Source: Sipunculus nudus
Lineage: Eukaryota > Annelida > Sipuncula > Golfingiida > Sipunculidae
Assembly: GCA_026874595.1 (NCBI GenBank)
Contig: CM049313.1
Coordinates: 23,992,008-24,056,007, forward strand
Length of the DNA stretch: 64,000 nucleotides
Direction: 5' to 3'
In this document: positions 1-10,815 of the stretch, one piece after another
Position numbering within the stretch: position 1 is the stretch's first letter
How the letters are laid out: each line of letters starts with the position of its first letter
The notes under the pieces: generated by a model
Databases searched by the model: none
Seen by the model: the letters and a program-made list of their open reading frames with translations, nothing else
What the model was told of the DNA's origin: nothing
Program-made: the position numbers and the translations under genes

Positions 1-213
1 CTCGGCAGTGAATGACAGTGTACTGTGTACTTTCTGGGCCTCAGGGCCGGCCACGTGCAGGAAGACGTTACATTGAACTTTTTCCGACTTTTCAGCCACT
101 CCACTCGCGATAGCGTAAATCTCATACGTTCGTATCCAGTCCTGGTAATTTGCGGCTAAATTACCTGTAAATGACAGCTGACTTGGTGGACGTAAACCTC
201 CGAAACTTGCCAT
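1..213 (-). CDS. gag: Ty3/gypsy-type Gag, N-terminal 71 codons (runs off the window)
   Basis: Read on the minus strand, an ATG at 213 opens a stop-free frame to the window edge. The peptide has the Gag start typical of invertebrate Ty3/gypsy elements: F-x-G-N-L-A followed by a W-x-x-Y-E-x-Y block (here SFTGNLAANYQDW), then a VAEKSEKVQCNVFLHVAG segment. Gag would form the particle that packages element RNA. It starts 7 bases after a primer-binding site, as expected for an element read leftward. The start is fixed by that spacing. Only the extreme N-terminus is visible, so whether the element is intact cannot be judged. Confidence 0.8.
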   Translation of the reverse strand, partial: MASFGGLRPPSQLSFTGNLAANYQDWIRTYEIYAIASGVAEKSEKVQCNVFLHVAGPEAQKVHSTLSFTAE

Positions 214-220
214 AATCCGG

Positions 221-234
221 CACTTCTGACACCA
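221..234 (-). promoter_or_regulatory. Primer-binding site matching the 3' end of tRNA-Leu
   Basis: The minus strand reads TGGTGTCAGAAGTG directly after the putative LTR. This is complementary to the ...CACTTCTGACACCA end of a leucine tRNA. A reverse transcriptase would use it to prime minus-strand DNA synthesis. Its position between a TG...CA repeat and the gag start supports both neighbours. Confidence 0.75.
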
Positions 235-402
235 TGTAATGGTACAGGGCGGCTAAACGCAACACATGAAGACGGCGGAAGTCCTTTTTAATACCGATAC
301 CTGATTGGCCATTGACCAGCAAGGCCTACACATAAGACTGTACTCAACGTAACCGTACCTTGATCGTAACATCGGTGATTCGTAACATGTCAGTACATTA
401 CA
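235..402 (-). mobile_element. Putative short LTR of the Ty3/gypsy element
   Basis: The segment next to the primer site begins TGTAATG (235-241) and ends CATTACA (396-402), a 7-bp inverted pair with the TG...CA ends of LTRs, giving 168 bp. On the minus strand it contains a TATTAAAAAGG box about 60 bases before its 3' end. The outer boundary is inferred from the inverted repeat only. The partner LTR lies outside the window. Confidence 0.6.
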
Positions 403-1059
403 TCTATGGTATTTATTTTTATATTCCCAAAATAAAAAAGAAAACAGGTATGAAGTTAAATAGCTAGTTACGGGATGGAGGAATAACAAAGGAATAAGAA
501 ATGTAGGTTAATATTCTACAGGACATGGTCTCTAGATGAAATAATGAACAACTAAGTAACACCATATAAATTTAGCCATTGTAGAAAACCACTATATAAA
601 CAAGACAGTTTGCTACATAACAAAAATGCAAGATTTATTGTAAAAAGTACTACAATATACCAAGAAGACTAAAAGACGGGATATATTTATTCATATGCAA
701 TTAAATCATGGAAAGTTAGAACGCATAATTTCCGGCTCAAAAAGAACATGACAGGATAAGTGTAGAATGATAACGTTGATATTTTGCTATGGCATTTAAG
801 CGTATAATGACTATATGCGAAGTCTGGATCCCAAATTGAAGTCAACTACAATGACCGCAAAGACAATTATCAATAATAGACAATACTCTGCAACTCGGGC
901 AAAATATATAAGGAATTATTGAACAAAAACTATGTTAATAATTGTTCCTCTTCACTAAAACATTTTGTGTCACATTTTCATCATGGCTGATGACCGCCAT
1001 TTTGAGATCTGTCATAAACACCTGAACTTTGGTGTTAAGTTGGCTTCTTGTGCACATAA
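403..1059. other. AT-rich stretch without recognised feature
   Basis: Stops occur densely in all frames, and I see no coding motif, array or terminal repeat here. It may be the host sequence flanking the LTR element. Confidence 0.5.
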
Positions 1060-1400
1060 AAAAAATTAAACATATTGGGCTGGAACGTATTTTTCTGTCT
1101 TTAATTTAGTATATCATTTGCAATATTCTGTCCAAATAAAGCGGATCTAAAGTGATTTTCCTTTCCCTGACCCTTCATATTTTTAGGCTAAATTTTGTTA
1201 TTTCGGTGAGCAAGGGCCAAATAGGTTTCGGCGCTAAAACGAAATTAGTTTGTAATTCACCCGAGGACCTCCTCTTAAAGCAACCCCTGGATGTACTCTA
1301 TCCACTTTCAAAGTTTGGTGCTTTTATCCAGTCTTAAACGTTATGGTCCTAATTTGACGCCAAGCCACATGGCTAAAAGCAAATCTTGATTGTACATCCC
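1060..1400 (+). repeat. Dispersed repeat family A, copy 1
   Basis: This segment aligns by eye with 2020-2450. Shared landmarks are GGGCTGG, a T-rich spacer, GTGGATCTAA-like then TTTTCCTT, a GGTACTCCA-like block, GCTTTTATCCAGTCT, GACGC-AAGCCAC and ATCTTGATTG. The order is kept and the copies are clearly diverged, so this is an old repeat. I see no open frame in it. The class is unknown. Confidence 0.65.
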
Positions 1401-2019
1401 TTTGCAAATGTAACTACCCGAGTTGTGTTCCAGAATGTGCCAGTACAACTCATATATGGCATTGTAACCTTTTGGCTTTAATAATATTGTCGTTTTATTT
1501 TATAATGCAGTCTGAAGGATTTTATTTCTATGTAATATTTTAATTTGTATTGGGAAACAGGTGATATATAAGTGGTAATTTGTCAACATATTATTCGGAA
1601 TGTGCTCGCGATCTTGTAACATTGCGGTTATGATAGTTAATAAAATAATTAAATTAAAAAATAGTTTTGATGGCCCAGAAGTTTACATTTTGAATTGGAT
1701 TGGCAACGATTTACAGAGATCCGTTGCAATAAATAACAAGAACAAACAAAAATATTAATGTAAGGTTGATTTTTATCAGAAATATGGTTAATCGGTCATA
1801 TTTAGTTCAAACACCAGGAGTCGCTAAGGCAACTATCCGTAATCATAAACATTTAATGCTCTCCCAAAAACTGAACCACAAACTCAACAATAGTACAAAA
1901 AAAATATTTGCACATTTTTCGTTTATACACTTAATATCTCTGTTTAATGTTTGCATGTAGCTCTTCCAGTCCCTAATTTGAGAAACTGTATTGTCACGTG
2001 TCCATTCTACACTTTTTGG

Positions 2020-2450
2020 GCTGGGCTGCAGGTGAATACTATAATAATGTAAAAGGTAATGATGGAAAGAACACTTCTTTGGCTTTCTTTTGGTATATAA
2101 TTAACTATATTTCATTAAACCGCAGTGGATCTAAGGTTATTTTTCCTTCTCTACCCCTCTTCATTTTCATGTGAAAAGAGTGTACTGTGATACGCAAGGC
2201 GCAGATGGTTTTCAGGCTCTAAAACTCATCTCGTAGGTACTCCATGAGGGCACCCCCTCTGAAATCATCCATTTTGGTGTACTCCATCCATATACAAACT
2301 TTGGAGCTTTTATCCAGTCTGTAACGATATGGCCAAAATCTGACGCTAAGCCACCTGACTAATCCGCCTGAGGGCGATGCATTCATGTCAGCTGTTTTAT
2401 ATGCAAGCATTAACTGTAAGGATAAGGAAAAGATCTTGATTGCACTGGTG
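2020..2450 (+). repeat. Dispersed repeat family A, copy 2
   Basis: Second copy of the family seen at 1060-1400, in the same orientation and about 960 bp downstream. The best-kept block is around 2300-2360 (GAGCTTTTATCCAGTCT then CTGACGCTAAGCCACC). It carries extra sequence relative to copy 1 near 2370-2410. Confidence 0.65.
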
Positions 2451-3170
2451 AAATCTCATGCCCCAGCAACCATGTGAATGGAACATGGGCAAGAAGGAAG
2501 GAAAAAATCAAGTGGCAATAAAAAATGTTACATATGATCGCAACTGCCGCCCCACTTCACGTTATTAATTTTCACCCAAGACCACCCTCCATGCAAAATG
2601 ATAATAAAAGTAAGGATGACCATAACAATTTTATAAAATCACTGCAAACCAGTCATCCTTCAAACTGTACCTCCATGTGGGGAAACTCTGCTGATCATAA
2701 AATATAATGATTACTCATTATCCTTCATTGAAAACCATGTGCTGACTCAGCAGGTTGAAAAACTCATAAACAATCTTACTCCTGTTACACCTGGTCCTGT
2801 AGAGTTGATTTGTGAGCAAGGAAGTGAAGACTGGTTTGCAGAGCGCAGACTTCGTGTCACTGCTTCTAAAGCAAAGACCATATATACTGATCAAACAAGA
2901 GGAAATATTGTAAAATCACAATTTTGGGTTGATTCTAATTTGACTCAAACTGTTGGGATGATTTATGGAAGTGCAATGGAGATGAATGCAAGAAAAAAAT
3001 TTTGCTAGTGTATTTTCAAATCTACAAGTAACAGAAACTTGCATGTTGATTAATTTAAGATGTCCAGGGCTTGGGCTCCACCAGATGCACTTCTATATAA
3101 CAGTGAGTATGATACCCATGGCATTGTGGAAATTAAATGTCCAGTTACAATTAAATCTTAAGTTAAATTA
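2440..3170 (+). pseudogene. YqaJ-type nuclease pseudogene (viral-recombinase-like fold)
   Basis: The best frame contains EQGSEDWFAERRLRVTASKA near 2815-2875. This is the N-terminal block of the YqaJ/lambda-exonuclease family, a PD-(D/E)xK nuclease. After a frame change near 3000 the catalytic part follows at 3075-3150: A-P-P-D-A-L, then G-I-V-E-I-K-C-P, matching the family's PD...E-x-K residues. In-frame stops and at least one frameshift break it. Sequence at about 2490-2570 resembles the basic linker seen before YqaJ domains. Such proteins are common as mobile-element or expanded-family genes in invertebrates. Catalytic residues survive but the gene is dead as written. Confidence 0.7.
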
Positions 3171-3833
3171 AGACATTAGGAAATTAATAGTTTATAATTT
3201 TAAATTAAAACTCAGAACAGCTTTAATAAATAATAAAATGGCGGTGTTGGCTACATGATAACACTGGCTGCGCACCCACGTAATTAGGTTTTTCTTTGTT
3301 TACAGATATCACAGGGTCGCATCTCACGGTACCCCGGGTGAACTATTCAGTGCCGCACAAACAGAGCAAAAACTACTGGAAACGCACAATGTACATTTAC
3401 CAGATAAAGTAGACGACATTGGTGAAGAATTCACAGCTAAGACAGATTCTATTTCCACCAATATTTTGCGCCGTTTCCACCCAGTGGTCCTAGAGGAGAA
3501 CACCCGTGTTATTCGTAACGGGAGATGAAAAGTGTCTGTATAGAGCTGCTTCCCTGGCATTTGGGGATCTGAAGACTATCACATGCATCTGAGGCTAATT
3601 TCAGCCATTGAGGTAATTCTCCACCGCAATCAATATGACGTGAAACACCGCAATTACAGTAATCCTATTCAGGACGAGAGAGTGGCCATGCCAGATTACG
3701 CCAATTTAGTGATAGATGTTCCCTCGGTTTGGAGCTATCTAGAACTGATACATATGAACGCCCTTAGTGCTGCAATGGATTGTCCCTTCCGGTCATACTT
3801 TCCACCCTACGCACCAAATGAATTCTTGGCAGC

Positions 3834-4347
3834 GCCATACTCCCACGCGTTTTCGAGAGATACGTTAGGAGTGGAAAGGGAATGTTCTTCTCACTGATTT
3901 GGACCATGATTTAGTGTTCCAAAACAGCATCAGACTTTGTTCCGAATCACTTTGTAGTGTTGTACCCCCGGAAGACACCTGTAGTCATCACAGTTTCCGA
4001 CGACGAACAGAATGACTATACTTGAACCTGTCTGCCGCGGAATATGAGACCGCCTTCCCCCCACTGTCGCCGTCGACGGACCAAATGCGTGCCATACTCC
4101 CACGCGTTTTCGAGAGATACGTTAGGAGTGGAAAGGGAATGTTCTTCTCACTGATTTGGACCATGATTGAGTGTTCCAAAACAGCATCAGACTTTGTTCC
4201 GAATCACTTTGTAGTGTTGTACCCGCGGAAGACACCTGTAATCATCACAGTTTCCGACGACGAACAGAATGACTATACTTAAACCTGTCTGCCGAGGAAT
4301 ATGAGACCGCCTTCCCCCCACTGTCGCCGTCGACGGACCAAATGCGT
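3834..4347 (+). repeat. Tandem duplication, 2 x 257 bp, inside the vertnin-like pseudogene
   Basis: Unit 1 is 3834-4090 and unit 2 is 4091-4347. Both begin GCCATACTCCCACGCG and end CCAAATGCGT, with only about five differences. The duplication is therefore recent relative to the decay of the host gene. It repeats the C-terminal coding block and adds a stop in unit 1. Confidence 0.9.
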
Positions 4348-4351
4348 AGCG

Positions 4352-4384
4352 CCCCCCCCCCCCCCCCCCCCCCCCAAAAAAAAA
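4352..4384 (+). repeat. Homopolymer C24 followed by A9
   Basis: A pure C run at 4352-4375 abuts an A run at 4376-4384, exactly where a third 257-bp unit would have started. Similar long C/G runs recur at 6195-6210, 16648-16665, 21112-21133 and 50728-50749. Confidence 0.95.
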
Positions 4385-4530
4385 CATGTATCACAAGGAA
4401 CAAGTACGAAGAAAAACGTCGATCCTGTCAGAAAACGGGAAACGCAAAAAAAAGGCAAGGAAGACTGTTTTGTTTGGTCATCAGTGAAAATTCCGGCAGT
4501 CATGACGCCTGATAACTCATCATTTTAAGT

Positions 4531-5060
4531 GATGACGAGAAAGTCCTCAGAAAAGCAATCAAACACGTTTTTTCCAAATTCAGTGCAAGTACTTTGTACA
4601 CGCCATTTACGTAACAATGCCAGCGATTACTTAAACCGCTGTTCACCAGAAGCAAAAGCAATCAAACAAATTCTATGTCAAATATTCGGGCAGTATACGG
4701 CTTAGCAAATTCGGAAACTGAAAAAAAGACTTCGCGGTAAATTACTCAAATTTGTTAAGCACAACATCCCCAAAATTTCACGATTACCTTGTTTCCCGGA
4801 TTTAATTTTTTATTGTGGTCACCCCTAGATTAAACGGTCATATTTCCAAAATCTGGACAAATAACAATGCGGAATCGGCAAACCACATGCTTAGAAAAAA
4901 AAAGAAATCTTTGTGATTTGGCACAAAAAAAATTACCAGGTTATAGAAGGTCAATTCAACGATATAAAAGGGCCCATTATATGGAAGATGAAACTTCGTT
5001 CTATGTGAATAGTATCAGCATTATTACACACTACCGGCTGTTTGGGAAATCAAAATAAAA
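4531..5060. other. No recognised feature
   Basis: Possibly the decayed tail of the vertnin-like gene. Lys- and Ser-rich short frames are present, but I see no motif that can be named. Confidence 0.4.
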
Positions 5061-5061
5061 A

Positions 5062-5207
5062 GAAATAGGGAACAGGCATCACGTTGTGTGTGCTTCTCGA
5101 CAGTGGTGTCGCATTTCGTCTTGTTGCTGTAACTTAATAAAAATAGGGAACAGTCATCGCATTGTGTGTGCCACTAGACAGTGCTTTCGCTTTCGTCTTG
5201 TCGCTTA
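5062..5207 (+). repeat. Diverged direct duplication of about 65 bp
   Basis: AATAGGGAACAG-CATC-C-TTGTGTGTGC ... TTTCGTCTTGT-GCT occurs at about 5062-5130 and again at about 5143-5207, with an 80-bp offset. Stretches of TATATATGTGTG-type sequence follow at 5220-5350. Confidence 0.75.
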
Positions 5208-6117
5208 GAACATGGAAAAACAAATGTATATATGTATTCAAATGGATTGTATATATATATGTGTGCAGTATGTATGTGTGCAGTATGTATATGACAATTT
5301 GGTAGTGCGTAAATGTATATAAACCTGGATGATACTTGTATAATTATGTGTATATAAAATATGTTTTGCATGTTCATATTGCAAATACACAATGGTTTTC
5401 TATTTATTTACAGTGTATTTATTAGTGCTTTTGTACTGTATTTTTGATGGACAGTGTCATTATTTATTTCATATGTGCAGTTTCTTTTTAGTTTTTTTTA
5501 TGTAAGTATGGGTACTTTGTGTATATAACTATGTTATGAATTTCAATTTTTCTCCACAGACAATTAAATTACAATCAGCACCTGGAACCAGTTAGTGTTT
5601 ATGATATGCATCTATATCCACAGCTTTAAATCAGAAGCATGATTATATATGTGATTGATTGTTAAAAAATGTGCTACTATGCAGATATCACTTAATACTA
5701 TCACATTTTATGGTACTATGACTATGAGAGTTTGCCTTTATGTTTGGATACTCTGTTAGAAACAGATTATATTGAAATACTGTAAAGGACATTTTTTTAA
5801 GTTTGTGTATGTATATGTGGTTTTTTAAATGACAATCTGTAATAAACAGTTATAAGATTCTTTCTTTATAAGACTGCACAGTGTCCGAGAATCATTCGAA
5901 TCTGTGTTGATGATGTCCCTCGCTGCTTGCTTTATAATATGCCTGCAAAACTGCGTATCAGTCTCCGCACTCCACAATAGACGTTCCATGATGGCTACCC
6001 TTCCGCGTGTCCATCTGATGTATCCAGTCGACCCTTGTGTGGCTGTGTTCTAAAATCAGAGCCACAGGTCGCTGCCTTCATTTATCTAGCGTACGGGAAC
6101 GCATGCACTGTTAGACG
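5208..6117. other. AT-rich, low-complexity stretch
   Basis: TA/TG-rich sequence with no supported gene. From about 5880 the composition is more balanced and may be coding-derived, but I recognise nothing. Confidence 0.4.
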
Positions 6118-6321
6118 ATGGTTAGCCGGGGAGATTGTTTCAGCCAGTGGTGTGCAGTGCACGTGTTACATCAACAATGCCAACTTTCTGACAACCCCCC
6201 CCCCCCCCCCAGCTGAAATGTTACACATGCACCTGGCCGGCTAAAACAATCAGTGCGTAACCCGTGTATCCATCGTGTGCACTGCACACCGCTGGCCGAA
6301 ACAATCGCCCCGGTTCACCAT
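6118..6321. repeat. 48-bp inverted repeat with 108-bp spacer (foldback or MITE remnant)
   Basis: Arm 1 is 6118-6165 and arm 2 is 6274-6321. They are reverse complements at roughly 42 of 48 positions, sharing GATTGTTTC and GGTGTGCAGTGCAC. The spacer holds a C16 run. A further partial arm-like piece (GGCTAAAACAATCAGTG) lies at about 6237-6256. No target duplication was identified. Confidence 0.75.
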
Positions 6322-6845
6322 ACTTAAGATAAGATGCATGTACATAAACTGGGTACCCAAGGGTGAGTTTCGGTACGTCAAAACACCCGTTTTGTTTAAT
6401 GATGATCATTTTTTCGCTTTTTGTAATATTCCTGACATTTTCGACGTATCTCCTTTCACATCGACCGTGTGATGGAGGCTACAGCATTAACAGTGACATT
6501 TTCTTCTTGCCAGATGCCAATCTTGATTTTTTTTCTTCAAATGTTACGGTGGAACTACTAATTATAACATTAACTCTTTTCCCTTCTACTTTGGTAATTA
6601 ATACCTCCAGTGGTGTTTTACCCTGGCCTTCTTCTCTGAGCACAGCAAAAGGCTGGTGTCAGTCTTTCATTCGTCTGTAATCAAAGCTTCTTTCTGATAG
6701 CAGATGTCTATTTGGGCAGCATGTCCACATAGTTAGATGGTATCGTAATATATCATCATACCATCGAGAAATATAATAATATCTTAAGCGTATTTTCTAA
6801 GTGAATGGTAACGGACACTTGTCATCCGGCTTCTGAAGGAACCTT
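6322..6845. other. Possible minus-strand coding remnant, unidentified
   Basis: Read on the minus strand, about 6480-6670 gives a stretch of sensible amino-acid composition (for example GKTPLEVLITKVEGKRVNV). I could not place it in a family, and no splice borders are evident. Confidence 0.3.
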
Positions 6846-7057
6846 AACTTCAGGCCTGTATCGAATCTACAGCTCCTCTTAGGTTGTTGTTAGGGCTGGA
6901 AAATAATGCTCTTTATCCCGAGTTCCAGTCAGCGTATCGTGCACAGTGTTAAGACTGCTCTACACGGGCAGCGCTATTGATAACCAACCAGGTGTGATTC
7001 CTGTATTGTTGGACCTGTCTGCCGCATTTGATAGCATCTTTCATTCAATTTTGCTTT
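6846..7057 (+). pseudogene. LINE reverse-transcriptase fragment
   Basis: In order it carries L-N-F-R-P-V-S-N-L (6846-6875), an E-F-Q-S-A-Y-R block (about 6922-6945) and LLDLSAAFDSIFHSILL (about 7003-7055). These are RT domains 1 to 3 of jockey-superfamily LINEs; the last block holds the first catalytic Asp. Frameshifts separate the blocks, and the palm YADD is missing. It is a truncated, dead copy. Confidence 0.8.
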
Positions 7058-8870
7058 AAAGGTGAAGTCCCGGAATGGTAGGCGGACTATCAGCGACAGG
7101 ACATAAGCAGTCCTTTTCAGTGGTGAGACCCAGAATGTCGTGGGTGTTGACTTATCTATTTTGTAATAAAAATGGAAGAAAAATAGGTAGACCATGTTGC
7201 GTATACGAGGTTTTCTTGAATGGCCAGCTAATCAGCTTACTCACCTTTAATGAGCACTAACAGAACAGGTTTCGGAAAGTCAGTGTACGGGATGTTTCTG
7301 GGCTGTTCTTATGTTTTTAATGGGCAGACTAACACACCTGTGAACGCAATTTTCAAATGTTACATCAGGTCATTTCTGTGGCAGTTGGACTACAATTACA
7401 AGAACACTTTTTAAAATTCAAAAAAAAATGCAAAATACAAACTCGATTTTTAAAAAAGTTTAAACTAGGAGAAATGGGGGATATAATTTGCCAACAAATA
7501 GATAACTGTCATGGTTGTGGGCACAAAATATGGCTGTAACATTTTATGGAGAAAATTGTTAGACAGAGGTAGCGCCACCTGCAGGTTTAAACACATGCCA
7601 GTCATGTGATCAATATGCCGAAAAACGTGGTTCACGAGATAAAAGGTAAATGATATTGCACCATATATGGAAGTATGCGACATTAGAAAATTTCGCGAAC
7701 AGCAAAATTTTAACTCCGGTTGAAACATCAGTCTGAAAATATTTCTATTCAATGTAGTGATCATTAAATTCCCCCAGCTCCAAGGAACCCATGCATAAGA
7801 TTTGCAGACTAAAGTGTTCTTATTTACTTACAAATCTTAACGAAAGTGAAAAAGACCATTTGTTAGTCGTTAGAAAGTCGTTTAACAGATGTAGCGCAAC
7901 ATGCAGTTTATAATCACATCATGTCAGTCATGTGCTGAGTAAGTCTGTTAATTCTGGTGAAAAAAAACACCAGCAGCAAGGTCTATAGAGAAATGGTGTC
8001 AAAGAATTGGATGTGACGGGTGGACGTACAGACCCAGACTATTTTAGTAGTCCTCTCTCCTACAGCCGGACTAATAATCCAGTTGTAAAACCAGTTTCTT
8101 CGTGACAATTGTTTCAACAGTTTATCACAAATATGGATTTTATGAGGATTAAGGAGAGGTGCTGAAGAATATGTGTACCAGGTACACAAGGTTGTATTCA
8201 GTTTGGGAAGGCACTGATAAGGGTTGGGTTTATGATGGTGAGATCCAGAAATCCATCCTCGAAGATGGGTGAGCTTCATGCACACAGATGAATGTATATG
8301 GCATGCCAAGGGTGTCAGAATTTGCCGGAGAAGAACAGTGTATACGGGTTTGCTGATACACATATCTCTTTTTGCCATTATCATTTACATGGAACCATTT
8401 GTGCTGGTCAGAGCGCTAAGAACCATCTGACAAGAACAATCATGTAAACATTTTAGGGTATCAGTGACTTATGCAGGTTTTTATAACCTAATGACGGCTT
8501 ACAGAGAGCTACCACCTTATATCCAACCAACACTACATGTGATAAAAATAGAACACACCCAGCTTCACAGCCAGGGAAACATCAACAGAAACATACGAGA
8601 AAATAATTAATACTTATCCAATACTAGAAAACTGATAGGTCAGAAAGGGCCCCGCAAAAGGCCCATGGACTTAAAATATGCTTATAAATGTAATAAAGGA
8701 CTGATTACATGCAGAAACTGTCCCAAAACAATATTTAAATATCTGAACCAAGATGTTAGTTCTGAATCAGTGACAGTAGTGTTTGAAGGTGAAGGAGTGA
8801 AGCATCAAAAGCAACAGAGGCATATTTACATCTGATGTATTAAACTCTAATCTTGGTCAGCATATAAATC
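7058..8870. other. No gene supported; two related short segments
   Basis: About 7550-7625 and 7860-7945 resemble each other (AGACAG-GGTAGCGC-ACCTGCAG, then CATGCCAGTCATGTG), a diverged duplication about 310 bp apart. The 133-codon open minus frame at 7983-8384 has no family motif and is probably chance. Confidence 0.45.
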
Positions 8871-8879
8871 AGTAGGATG

Positions 8880-9290
8880 GTCCTGTGAAGAACTCAATAT
8901 CATCTGTTATCATCTGGAATCACTGTTATCATCAATGTTATCATCTGGAAACAAATGTTTGGACAGATAGCTCCTGTGACCTTGACCTTCCCCTATTTGC
9001 AGGTGAGCTATCTATGCAAGATGGAAGGTCTGGGATGAAACGTTTGGCTTAAAATGCATCTACAAACTTTTTAAAAGATGTGGGTCCTGTGGCCTTGACC
9101 TTTACCCAATTACCCCATAAATCGAGAAGGTTCCAGTATAAGTATTGGGCCATATATAAGTAATGTTTAAATCCAGATGTCAATCCAAACAGGAGTTATC
9201 ATACTGAAACATTTGTAGACAGATGGATGGACAGGGTGATTACTATAGGGCACCAGCTTATTCAAGCGGGGCCCTAAATAGGTCAAACTT
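8880..9290 (+). repeat. Dispersed repeat family B, copy 1
   Basis: It contains the phrase 'ccttgacctt' twice and ends GATTACTATAGGGCACCAGCTTATTCAAGCGGGGCCCTAA after a GACAGATGGATGGACAG run. It matches the end of 10500-10815 in the same orientation. Such repeats resemble a common molluscan dispersed element. No coding capacity is visible. Confidence 0.7.
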
Positions 9291-10499
9291 AGTAAAATGT
9301 CAGCTTCTCAATGTGCTCAAGAATAACATAATATCATATTATGAGAAAACTAAAATGTCCAGTTTTTAAAAGGGCAGTTTTTACAGGAGAGATATGGTAT
9401 GCACCTAGCCTGCCGAAGACCTCCACCCCCACCCACATTTATGCACACGCATTCCCCATATTACATACATACTAAGAAAGATCAATAGGAAAAAAGTTCA
9501 GACTAGCCTCATACCCTCAATCCATGTAACCCATAGAGAAGAAATGACTCCACTGAAAAACAATAAATGAAATCAAGCCTCATTGTGTTTCAAAGGTTAT
9601 GAGTATGCCTTAACATTGAGACACCATCATTCTCCTAAAGATCCATAGACTAGAATTATGGTGAATACACACACAGCTGTCCTTTTAGGAATAACTGTTT
9701 TTTCAAGAATTATGCATTTCATCTGATTGTTCCCCATAAAGAATAATGTTCTCATCCAATCACAGTACTTATGCTGCACCACACTGACACATTCAAATCA
9801 GTGTTATCACCGATGAGTCAGTTCTCAATCTCAAAATTTTAAAGTTATATAAAAAAAAAGAAGAGGCAATTTGTTTCATATCAATAATATGATTCAATTT
9901 TCTCTGGCAATGCAAGTATGCAGAGACAGTTTGCGTGTTATGACACATGACTAACAGTGTTACAGCCGGACAAAGATATAGATATTACATTGATTGGGAT
10001 ATAACATTCTATGAACGCATTAATATCATTAGGAGACTGGGATTTCCTCTCAGAAAGGCCACGGCCCCCATATATCACAGTAAATTTAATAATTTCAGAC
10101 AAATATAATTGTGTGTTGATTTCTGTATCAGACAGAAACAAGTGACCAAGGGGCCGTGAAGCTCAGCTGATGCTGGAGTTTAAAATCACTGAAATTGATA
10201 TTGAATGCAATGTGAAAACCACACAACTATATCCATGACAGTACTTAAGAGCTGGTTTGGCATTTTTTTCTGTTCAGAATTAAAAACAATTTAGAGATAA
10301 CACATTTTCTTCATTTGAAAAAAGGTCCATTTTGGGGACCTTATATGAAATACTTTTAACGAATTATTGTGTTAACAATGTGTGTCCTTTTGCATGCATA
10401 TTTGCTAAGAGAGCGCAACCTTACTAGGTGTTCAGTAATGGTTTTTACCGCATAACTTACAGAAAAATGGCTGACTATGTCCATATATCATGCCTGTTG
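9291..10499. other. No gene supported
   Basis: AT-rich sequence. At 10138-10165 lies a short relic (acaagtgacc..ggggcc..gctcagctga) that matches the end of the composite repeat at 30924-30957. Confidence 0.5.
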
Positions 10500-10815
10500 A
10501 CATGAGGACCTGTCCTACTGTTAAGGTGGAACAAACAATTATGGTTACAATTATGATTTCTGCCCTGCTGAAAGAGGGACCTAAAATTTAACAGCAAACT
10601 GTGAATAACTTTTTTGACCTTTGACCTCTGGACCCCAAAATCGATAGGGATCTTCCATAATTGATGGTTAATACTTTTTTCAGGTTTGAACTCAATCCGT
10701 CAATCCTAACTGGAGTTTTCATCCGGAAAAGAATTTGTGGACGGACGGACGTACAGACGGACGGACGGGTCGATTACTAAAGGGCACCGGTTTTTCAAGG
10801 GGGGCCCTAATAAAA
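10500..10815 (+). repeat. Dispersed repeat family B, copy 2, with GGAC tail
   Basis: The phrase TTTTTTGACCTTTGACCTCTGGACCCC is followed by a (GGAC)n-like stretch at about 10738-10768 and the family end GGGTCGATTACTAAAGGGCACCGGTTTTTCAAGGGGGGCCCTAATA. This is the second copy of the element at 8880-9290. Confidence 0.75.

Larger units (their letters stand above)
3320..4530 (+). pseudogene. Vertnin-like protein pseudogene
   Basis: Several frames together carry blocks I associate with vertnin-like proteins of invertebrates. These are RFHPVVLEEN then G-D-E-K-C-L-Y-R-A near 3470-3550, EDYHMHLRLISAIEVILHRN at 3575-3640, a D-Y-A-N-L-V-I-D-V-P-S-V stretch, MNALSAAMDCPFRSYFPPY at 3755-3815, and near the end IWTMIECSKTASDFVPNHFV. 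The opening block resembles the D-G-x-C-L-x-R-A core of OTU-type cysteine proteases. At least two frameshifts (about 3515 and 3570) and an internal 257-bp duplication disrupt it. The tail is Pro-rich because of a C24 run. The family assignment comes from remembered patterns. Confidence 0.6.

Noticed and set aside
4187-4528. Gly-rich or Pro-rich peptides around the C24 run
   Set aside because: Translation of a homopolymer.
7983-8384. 133-codon minus-strand frame
   Set aside because: No motif, no splice borders and unusual composition; probably chance.
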